Part shown: in pieces, positions 7,875-13,112 of the stretch
Position numbering within the stretch: position 1 is the stretch's first letter
How the letters are laid out: each line of letters opens with the position of its first letter
Source of the DNA: Ignavibacteriales bacterium
Lineage (GTDB): Bacteria > Bacteroidota > Ignavibacteria > Ignavibacteriales > Ignavibacteriaceae
DNA: 13,112 bases
Assembly: GCA_003142915.1 (NCBI GenBank)
Contig: PLNZ01000295.1
Span: 4,092-17,203, forward strand
Direction: 5' to 3'
Position numbers and translations under genes: made by a program
The notes under the pieces: generated by a model
What the model was told of the DNA's origin: nothing
Database searches by the model: none
Seen by the model: the letters and a program-made list of their open reading frames with translations, nothing else

Positions 7875-8981
7875 TTAATTCACTTCCGGAAATACCTTTG
7901 TCTGATCAATTGCTTTTATTATTTCTCCTGCAATCTTTTTATGGGTTTCAACAGTAGGATGCCCGTTAGCCACATAACCGCCAATATAAACGCCAAATTG
8001 AACATAACTTATATCTTTTTGTCCGTTTGCAATTTCTTCATCCACGACCTGCTTCACATTTTTTTGTGCCCATTCGGCGTGCACTGCTACGGAAACAATT
8101 GTAACACCTGGGTAAACGCTTCTGATTGTTGTAAGAAATTCGTGGTATGTTTTACGGAATAGGGAGGAATTCTCTTCAGAAACTACTGTATCTTTACCTT
8201 TTAATCCGGATAGGTCGTTCAACCCGAGACAGATAACCACTAAGTTGGGAACCCATTGTTTAAAATTCCATTTGGGATATTCTCTTTCCATAAGAGTACG
8301 GTCGAACCATTTGGGCATTGCTAAATTATAATTACCCTGCCAATCACAAACCAATCCCATGCCGGAGCGGCATGTTGCATGATATTGCGCATTATAATGC
8401 TGAGCTATATCGCCGACAAAACCTAAATCAATATTTGTGAAAGGAAATTTATCCTCCCATTTCATTACCGGTTCTTTAGCTTCATTGCCTTCGGCTGCGG
8501 TAAAAGAATCACCGATAAATTCTATTTTTCTTATAGGTTCAGGTGAGGGAGGTAAAATGCTGCCGTTTTCATCAACCAGAAAACCGGAAAAAGTAAAAAC
8601 TCTGCCGAATGAAATATTGCGCTTACTTAATCTTAATGAGTGGTGAGTATTTTCAAGACTATCTGCAAGAATATAATCCGCTTCTTCTTCTTTATCACCG
8701 TGAAATATTTTATAGAATCTTTGATCTATATAAACATTATAATAATTTACATTGTCGTCTATTCTAATTCCAATACTTGTTCCTGAAAATTCAGCGCATA
8801 TATATACTCCAGGCCATGATTGTTCCGGATGCAGTGAATCAGAGAAATCCCACCTGCCAATGTATTGTATGTTGGGATCGTTTGCAGGGATAAAGTTTGT
8901 CGGGAATGGGTAAATTATGCAATTAATTACGAAAATTTGAAATAAAATGAATAATGCATACCGGCAAAAATATTTTATCAT
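7875..8981 (-). CDS. Exported SGNH-hydrolase esterase, carbohydrate esterase family 2-like
   Basis: This 368-residue protein starts with a hydrophobic signal segment (ALFILFQIFVINC); the residue before the Cys is Asn, so a lipobox is doubtful. A beta-sandwich fills about residues 35-145 (IGRWDFSD, then SWPGVYICAEFSGTSIGIRI), as in CE2 esterases. An SGNH hydrolase domain follows: nucleophile Ser159 in FIGDSFTA, block III GLND with Asn255, and His341 in NGHPT. CE2 enzymes remove acetyl groups from xylan, mannan or cello-oligosaccharides. The position two before the catalytic His, where SGNH proteins often have Asp (DxH), is Asn339 here. Some CE2 members work with a Ser-His dyad, so activity is still plausible. 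The ATG at 8981 is supported by AAAGGA seven bases upstream (plus coordinates 8989-8994). It would act outside the cytoplasm on plant or microbial polysaccharide, consistent with the glycoside hydrolase elsewhere in the window. Confidence 0.85.
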   Translation of the reverse strand: MIKYFCRYALFILFQIFVINCIIYPFPTNFIPANDPNIQYIGRWDFSDSLHPEQSWPGVYICAEFSGTSIGIRIDDNVNYYNVYIDQRFYKIFHGDKEEEADYILADSLENTHHSLRLSKRNISFGRVFTFSGFLVDENGSILPPSPEPIRKIEFIGDSFTAAEGNEAKEPVMKWEDKFPFTNIDLGFVGDIAQHYNAQYHATCRSGMGLVCDWQGNYNLAMPKWFDRTLMEREYPKWNFKQWVPNLVVICLGLNDLSGLKGKDTVVSEENSSLFRKTYHEFLTTIRSVYPGVTIVSVAVHAEWAQKNVKQVVDEEIANGQKDISYVQFGVYIGGYVANGHPTVETHKKIAGEIIKAIDQTKVFPEVN

Positions 8982-9148
8982 TAGAAAATCCTTTCATGGA
9001 CTAAAAAATCAATAAGTTAAAATGGTTTTATATGAAGATTTTATATCCAAGTACAATCTATCTATTTTTCAAAATAAATGCCATATAAACACCCATTTTT
9101 ATTTTAATTATGTTAGATATAGCAACTGAATAGTCTATTCCTTTTATA
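8982..9148. other. Intergenic DNA upstream of the esterase gene
   Basis: This stretch between the esterase start and the SRAP remnant is AT-rich. Apart from the esterase ribosome binding site at 8989-8994, I see no coding signal, hairpin with a T tract, or convincing promoter. The esterase promoter presumably lies here, but no TAnnTTTG match with a properly spaced TTTG was found. Confidence 0.5.
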
Positions 9149-9704
9149 CTATTGAACTTTTTCCTTATTCATATCTCCCAGGAACGGGATACACATGTTA
9201 AGTGCGGAATTGCAGTCACTATTTAAAATTTTGATACCCTCGGTAATTCTAAAAATAACAGGCATTCAGTTGTGAATGGGTTTTATAAAACTATTTGGTG
9301 TTGTAGTTATTAAAGGAATAAAGATATTTTTGTCATGATCCAAATAGTATATTGCTCTAAAAAAAAATAATTCTTCACCGGGAATGGAAATGCGGTAGGG
9401 AATCTTTTGAGAGCTTTTTTTTTCCCCATTCATAAAAACCGGACATTGGAACAAGCATCCGGTTATTTGCAAATAGGCTCATCCAATACGGTCTCTTTTT
9501 TATTGTTTCTATCCGTGAGTTGAAAACACTCGGTGAGTTTTTGGAATATCTTATTCCCAAATTTGTTATAGTTAAATTATAGGCCGCCGTGTTTCGATAA
9601 ATAGATAATATCTTCTCCGGCTGTGTAAAATTATCAGATTTTTGAAGTTCATCGGCAAAATCTGACTGAAGATTAATATTATATTCCTTTAACGTATCAA
9701 TAAT
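9149..9704 (-). pseudogene. Decayed SRAP-family (YedK/HMCES-like) gene
   Basis: Intact relatives crosslink through Cys2 to abasic sites in single-stranded DNA. Here the minus strand reads in one frame from 9704: IIDTLKEYNINL..., then the family hallmarks FNSRIETIKKRPYW and NRMLVPMSGFYEW (compare N-A/S-R-x-E-T-I...KP and R.L.P..GFYEW). Just after GFYEWG the frame is lost in a 9-base homopolymer (9415-9423) and continues in another frame with KIPYRISI...LFFF...YYLD...FIPLITTTPNSFIKPIHN. That frame hits TGA at 9266-9268 where relatives have Arg of HNRMP; after it MPVIF and 38 codons follow to a stop at 9149-9151. The central segment that normally includes WGLIP is missing, and no MCGR-type N-terminus with the essential Cys2 is visible. 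At least four lesions make it non-functional. Alternatives such as two small real genes are unlikely. Confidence 0.8.
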
Positions 9705-9888
9705 TTATAAAATAAAAGATTTCATTAAACTTTATATTAAGGAGGCTTATTATTAAAAAATAAATTAGAATATTCGCACGATAAATTTAATAAAAATTCA
9801 TTTATTACAATTTTATAAAATAACATTCAAAATTAAAAAATCAATAAATTTTATTATATCTTTAACAACTTAAAAAATAAAAAATACT
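9705..9888. other. Very AT-rich intergenic region upstream of pcm
   Basis: This stretch has long A and T runs, with GC almost absent from about 9780 on. It includes a 12-bp palindrome ATTTTATAAAAT (9810-9821). An AAGGAGG motif at 9739-9745 looks like a Shine-Dalgarno but no start codon or open frame follows it closely. The promoter of the pcm-miaA-prfB cluster must be here or inside the cluster; I cannot place it with confidence. Confidence 0.45.
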
Positions 9889-10533
9889 GTGTTGACATAC
9901 GAAAGAGAAAGAGAAGAATTAGCCGATAAATTATCTGAAAAAGGTATAACCGATATTTATGTGCTTAAAGCCGTACGCGAAGTAGAACGTCATAAATTCG
10001 TGATTAAAGCTATGAAGCAGCATGCTTATTCGGATGTTGCTTTACCTATTGGTTATGGCCAGACTATATCTCAGCCTTATACGGTTGCTTTTATGACTCA
10101 ATCACTCAGGTTAAAATCTAAGGCAAGAGTATTAGAAATTGGGACAGGGTCAGGATATCAGGCGGCTATCCTTGAAAAAATGGGAATAGACGTTTTCAGT
10201 ATTGAAAGAAATATGGATATTTATCTAAAGACGCGGAAACTTTTAGATGAAATAGGACTTAGAATCCATACAAAATGCGGAGATGGTACTATAGGATGGG
10301 ATGAGTTTGCCCCCTATGACGGAATTTTAGTTACAGCCGGTTCTCCTACGGTTCCCGAATCCTTGAAAAGACAATTACAAGTTGGCGGCAGGCTTGTGAT
10401 ACCCGTCGGTAATAAAAATTCTCAGATTCTAAAAATTATCACTAAATTAAATGATAATGAATTTGAAGTGTGTGATGTTCCCGAGTTTTCTTTTGTTCCA
10501 CTTATAGGCAGAGAGGGTTGGAACCAAAAGTAA
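9889..10533 (+). CDS. pcm: Protein-L-isoaspartate O-methyltransferase
   Basis: This enzyme transfers a methyl group from S-adenosylmethionine to L-isoaspartyl (and D-aspartyl) residues in damaged proteins, starting their repair in the cytosol (EC 2.1.1.77). The 214-residue length is typical. Signatures in order: the conserved substrate region ALPIGYGQTISQPYTVAFMT (51-70), SAM motif I VLEIGTGSGYQAA (81-93), an acidic residue ending the second strand (IER, 105-107), GDGTIGW (131-137), APYDGILVTA (141-150), GGRLVIPVG (166-174) and FVPLIGREGW (202-211). The start is GTG at 9889, with TTG at 9892 as an alternative; neither has an SD, so the exact start is uncertain. The 3' end overlaps miaA by 16 bp, showing translational coupling. 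It appears to be the first gene of the right-hand cluster. Confidence 0.95.
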   Translation: MLTYEREREELADKLSEKGITDIYVLKAVREVERHKFVIKAMKQHAYSDVALPIGYGQTISQPYTVAFMTQSLRLKSKARVLEIGTGSGYQAAILEKMGIDVFSIERNMDIYLKTRKLLDEIGLRIHTKCGDGTIGWDEFAPYDGILVTAGSPTVPESLKRQLQVGGRLVIPVGNKNSQILKIITKLNDNEFEVCDVPEFSFVPLIGREGWNQK

Positions 10534-11441
10534 TCGTTATTGTCGGCCCGACTTGTTCGGGTAAAACTTCCCTTGCAATTTTGCTTGCTGAAAAATTGAA
10601 TTCGGAAATTATTTCTGCAGACAGCAGGCAGATTTACAAATACCTTGATATAGGAACTGCAAAACCGGATAAAGAACAATTAGAAAAAGTTAGGCATCAC
10701 TTCATCAGTATTCTTGAACCGGGTGAAACTTATAATGTTAGCCGGTTTGAGAATGATGCTCTTTATATTATTCAAAGTTTGTCCGGAAAAGAAAAAATAC
10801 CAATTGTTGCCGGAGGTTCTGGCTTATATATCAAAGCTTTGATTGACGGAATATTTGATGTTGCCGATGCAGATGGAGAACTCCGTAACGAATTCCTGGA
10901 GAAAAGAAGGCTGTATGGAAATGATTTTTTATATGATGAATTAAAAATAGTCGACCCTGAGAGTGTATCAAAAATGCTTCCGCAAAACTGGAAACGTATT
11001 ATGCGTGCATTGGAAGTTTTTTATAGAACCGGCAAACCAATTGGAGTACATCATCGGGAGCAAATGAGAGAAACAAATATAAATTTCGTCCAGTTCGGTT
11101 TACGGTGGGATAGGCAAATTCTTTATAACTATATTGAGCAAAGAGCTGATGAAATGATTTCTAATGGTTTAATTGAAGAAACTAAGTCTTTAATTGAAAA
11201 ATATGACAGGAGACTTAATTCTTTAAACACTGTTGGTTATAAAGAAATAATTGCATATCTGAATAATGAAATTACTCTTGAACGTGCTGTTGAATTAATT
11301 AAGCGTAATACAAGAAGATTTGCAAAAAGACAATTAACATGGTTCAGAGCGGATGAAAGAATAACTTGGTTTGATGTAAAATCCCAAGAAGATTTGGAAA
11401 ACATTGCAGATGAAATAGCATACAAAGAAAATAGTAGATAA
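10518..11441 (+). CDS. miaA: tRNA dimethylallyltransferase
   Basis: MiaA transfers a dimethylallyl group from DMAPP to N6 of A37 in tRNAs that read codons starting with U, improving frame maintenance and decoding. The 307-residue length is usual. The P-loop is GPTCSGKTS (10-18), with Cys where most members have Ala or Gly. ADSRQIYKYLDIGTAKP (34-50) holds the catalytic Asp35 and the family signature, followed by VRHHFI (58-63), GGSGLY (99-104) and NWKRIMRALEVFYRTGKPI in the tRNA-binding half. The TTG start at 10518 lies inside the last codons of pcm, with GAGAGG immediately before it but too close to be an ideal SD. Starting later would cut the first strand before the P-loop. prfB begins 27 bp after its stop. 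Because hypomodified tRNA changes frameshifting, the neighbouring recoded prfB is a natural partner, though linkage is only positional. Confidence 0.95.
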   Translation: MEPKVIVIVGPTCSGKTSLAILLAEKLNSEIISADSRQIYKYLDIGTAKPDKEQLEKVRHHFISILEPGETYNVSRFENDALYIIQSLSGKEKIPIVAGGSGLYIKALIDGIFDVADADGELRNEFLEKRRLYGNDFLYDELKIVDPESVSKMLPQNWKRIMRALEVFYRTGKPIGVHHREQMRETNINFVQFGLRWDRQILYNYIEQRADEMISNGLIEETKSLIEKYDRRLNSLNTVGYKEIIAYLNNEITLERAVELIKRNTRRFAKRQLTWFRADERITWFDVKSQEDLENIADEIAYKENSR

Positions 11442-11468
11442 AAAAAATAATAAAAAGAGGATTTTAAA

Positions 11469-12570
11469 ATGTACGAAGAAGAAATAAAAAAGCTGAATAT
11501 ACTTAGAGAAAGAATTATCAACTTAAGAGGTTATCTTTGACGTCGATAATAAAGATGCTAAAGTAGGAGACCTTCAACATAAAACCACCGAGCCCTCATT
11601 TTGGAATGATCAGATGGAGGCTCAAAAAACCCTTCTGGAAGTTAAAACCCTGCAATCTTGGATTGATCTCTGGAAGAATGTGGATATACAGGCGCAAAAC
11701 CTTGATGAATTAATTCAATTAGCGCAAATCGAGAATGATGAATCTTTTGCGAAAGAAATCCAAAGTGAAATTGATGCTTTAAGTATTGCAATTGAAAATG
11801 TAGAATTTAAAAATATGCTTAGTGGTAAAGAGGATGCAAGGAATTGTATCCTTACAATTCACTCCGGCGCCGGCGGTACGGAAGCGCAGGACTGGGCTGA
11901 AATGCTGATGCGTATGTATATGCGCTGGGGAGAACAAAATAATTTTAAAATGTCTATTGCAGATATTTTGGAAGGCGATGGCGCCGGAATAAAAAGTGTT
12001 ACTATTGAAGTTGAAGGCGAATTTGCTTACGGTTATTTGAAAGCTGAGAACGGTGTACACCGTCTTGTTAGAATCTCGCCTTTTGATGCAAATAAGAGAA
12101 GGCATACATCTTTTGCTTCGGTATTTGTTATTCCTGAAATAGATGACACAATTGCAATAGATGTAAACCCTGCCGATTTAAGAGTGGATACATACCGTTC
12201 AGGAGGCAAAGGCGGTCAAAATGTAAATAAGGTTGAAACGGCCGTTAGGATAACGCATATTCCCACCGGAACAGTTGCAGCCTGCCAAAGTGAGAGATCA
12301 CAGCTTCAAAACAGAAATAATGCTATGAAGTTATTGAAGTCTAAGCTCTTTCAGATTGAAAAAGAAAAACAGGAAGCTGAATTGGATGAAGTAGAGAAAG
12401 GCAAGATGAAAATAGAATGGGGTAGCCAGATCAGGTCTTATGTTTTTCATCCTTACAATATGGTGAAAGATCATCGTACTGATGAAGAAACTTCCGATGT
12501 GCAGGGGGTTATGGATGGAAATATTAACAAGTTTATAAAAGCTTATTTGCTTAAGTTCAGTCAAAATTAA
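11469..12570 (+). CDS. prfB: Peptide chain release factor 2, expressed by programmed +1 frameshift
   Basis: RF2 recognises UGA and UAA stop codons and releases the finished peptide. The ATG at 11469 has AGAGG at 11456-11460 upstream. Frame 0 encodes 23 residues ending LRGYL and stops at TGA 11538-11540. Skipping T11538 joins it to DVDNKDAKVGDL..., giving a 366-residue protein, the normal RF2 length. The slip site is CTT TGA C, with GAGGT (11527-11531) three bases before CTT, matching the E. coli recoding arrangement and the LRGYL peptide. In the joined protein the stop-recognition tripeptide is SPF (203-205) within RISPFDANKRRHTSFASV, and the peptidyl-transferase-centre motif is GGQ (248-250) within GGKGGQNVNKVET. 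When RF2 is scarce, ribosomes pause at UGA and shift, so the gene is autoregulated. Starting at the internal ATG 11614 would lose part of domain 1. It is packed between miaA (27 bp) and the MGMT-like gene (18 bp). Confidence 0.95.
11526..11541 (+). promoter_or_regulatory. prfB +1 programmed frameshift site
   Basis: The elements are an internal Shine-Dalgarno GAGGT (11527-11531), TAT, the slippery CTT (11535-11537), in-frame TGA (11538-11540) and C (11541). Slippage of tRNA-Leu from CTT to TTT puts the ribosome in the frame beginning GAC at 11539. The frame before and after is otherwise fully coding. Confidence 0.93.
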
Positions 12571-12588
12571 TTAATCTAAACTTCAGAT

Positions 12589-12975
12589 ATGAATAAAACT
12601 AAACTACAAATCACAAAGAAACACAAACAAGAAGATTTCTTTGACCGTGTATATAAAGTTGTTGCGAAGATTCCTTATGGAAAAGTAACAACTTTCGGTG
12701 ATATAGCTGAAGTTTGCGGTATAAGGTCTGCTGCAAGAACAGTAGGCTGGGCGCTAAATGGGACTAAGGATTCAGGGCTGCCGTGTCACCGTGTTGTAAA
12801 CCGTTTTGGCGCTTTAACCGGGAAGTACCACTTCGGAGAGTATGACCTTATGGAAGACTTATTAAGATCAGAAGGCGTGGAATTTGATAAAAACGGATGT
12901 GTTATTATGGATAAATATTTATGGAAACCGGATAAAGTCAGAAGAAATAATCCAACAACCAAATGTAAAAAATGA
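12589..12975 (+). CDS. One-domain MGMT-family protein (DNA alkylation repair), PCHR cysteine kept
   Basis: This 128-residue protein matches only the C-terminal DNA-binding/active-site domain of O6-alkylguanine-DNA alkyltransferases. IPYGKVTTFGDIAEVCG (28-44) corresponds to the start of the winged-helix region, SAARTVGWALN (47-57) includes the candidate arginine finger Arg50, and LPCHRVVNRFGALTG (64-78) is the active-site loop. MEDLLRSEGVEF aligns with the family's Glu-containing last helix. The full Cys66-His67-Glu89 set is present. Alkyltransferase-like (ATL) proteins of this size usually replace the Cys with Trp or Ala and flag lesions for nucleotide excision repair. Here methyl transfer to Cys66 is chemically possible, but the usual N-terminal domain is missing and replaced by a basic leader (KTKLQITKKHKQ). 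It starts 18 bp after prfB, without an SD, suggesting co-transcription. A basic tail (KVRRNNPTTKCKK) may help DNA binding. Confidence 0.88.
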   Translation: MNKTKLQITKKHKQEDFFDRVYKVVAKIPYGKVTTFGDIAEVCGIRSAARTVGWALNGTKDSGLPCHRVVNRFGALTGKYHFGEYDLMEDLLRSEGVEFDKNGCVIMDKYLWKPDKVRRNNPTTKCKK

Positions 12976-12991
12976 ACTTATAGAAGGAAGT

Positions 12992-13007
12992 AGTTAACAG
13001 TTTAACT
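12992..13007. repeat. Short inverted repeat after the MGMT-like gene
   Basis: AGTTAA (12992-12997) and TTAACT (13002-13007) form a 6-bp stem with a CAGT loop, 17 bases after the stop codon. No T tract follows. It might be a weak transcription end or chance in AT-rich DNA. Confidence 0.25.
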
Positions 13008-13025
13008 GCCACACGGTGACATATT

Positions 13026-13112
13026 TTGGCCCAATTTGTTCACAAAGCCATATTTACAGATGTTCCTCAGAACAGTGTAACGTTGGAAGTTATTATTAAA
13101 GAACCATTCTCA
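13026..13112 (+). CDS. Possible start of a gene running off the right edge
   Basis: From TTG 13026 the frame is open to the window end, giving 29 codons: an AQFVHKAIFTDVPQ segment, then NSVTLEVIIKEPFS. An in-frame TGA lies just upstream at 13017-13019. The alternating pattern of the last residues looks like beta strands. I do not recognise a family. There is no SD and no ATG, so this may be the true start of a new gene or merely a chance open stretch. Confidence 0.35.
   Translation, partial: MAQFVHKAIFTDVPQNSVTLEVIIKEPFS

Noticed and set aside
7839..8162. Plus-strand 107-codon open frame overlapping the esterase end
   Set aside because: It is Cys-rich without a zinc-type pattern, overlaps strong esterase coding sequence including His341, and has no ribosome binding site.
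9266..9560. Two separate small genes on the minus strand
   Set aside because: Together they carry consecutive parts of one SRAP domain in two frames, separated by a homopolymer frameshift.
9739..9745. AAGGAGG as the ribosome binding site of a small gene
   Set aside because: No start codon with an open frame of useful length follows at a suitable distance.
11614..12570. prfB starting at the internal ATG 11614
   Set aside because: It would give a 319-residue RF2 lacking part of domain 1. The upstream leader, slip site and +1 frame give the normal length and arrangement.
1..13112. CRISPR array, tRNA, insertion sequence or phage genes
   Set aside because: I saw no regularly spaced repeats, tRNA-like cloverleaf signals, transposase motifs or terminal inverted repeats with target duplications.

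Overview
This is an AT-rich bacterial chromosome segment. It most likely comes from the Bacteroidota/Ignavibacteriota/Chlorobiota side of the tree, and Ignavibacteria-like is my best guess. The reasons are a large secreted TPR-DUF3857-transglutaminase protein, a secreted CE2-like esterase next to a glycoside hydrolase, an SRAP remnant of Bacteroidetes type, and low GC. Several genes have usable Shine-Dalgarno sequences (GGAGGA before the MFS gene, AAAGGA before the esterase, AGAGG before prfB), and prfB keeps the SD-dependent +1 frameshift. That argues weakly against a crown Bacteroidia. The taxonomy is inference; no rRNA or other marker gene is present.

Layout. 1-1341 (+): C-terminal part of an (alpha/alpha)6-barrel glycoside hydrolase or phosphorylase, cut by the left edge. 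1342-1526: intergenic, with a hairpin and a 16-bp perfect palindrome. 1527-2003 (+): NYN/LabA-like protein. 2163-2534 (+): VOC (glyoxalase-fold) protein. 2651-3910 (+): MFS transporter. It converges on 3933-7691 (-), a 1252-residue exported TPR / beta-sandwich / DUF3857 / transglutaminase-like protein. 7875-8981 (-): exported CE2-like SGNH esterase. 8982-9888: a 907-bp stretch with no intact gene. It contains the decayed remnant of an SRAP-family (YedK/HMCES) gene on the minus strand at about 9149-9704, flanked by very AT-rich DNA.

The right third is a compact + strand housekeeping cluster. pcm (9889-10533) overlaps miaA (10518-11441) by 16 bp. prfB follows (11469-12570, read through a programmed +1 frameshift at 11535-11541), then a one-domain MGMT-family gene 18 bp after prfB (12589-12975). 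Spacing and orientation suggest one operon dealing with protein repair, tRNA modification, translation termination and DNA alkylation repair. A possible new reading frame opens near 13026 and runs off the right edge.

I found no tRNA, rRNA, CRISPR array, insertion sequence or phage gene, and no convincing new multi-gene system. The most notable observations are the textbook prfB recoding site, the multiply broken SRAP gene, the unusual architecture of the TPR/transglutaminase protein, and a stand-alone MGMT C-terminal domain that keeps its Cys-His-Glu residues.
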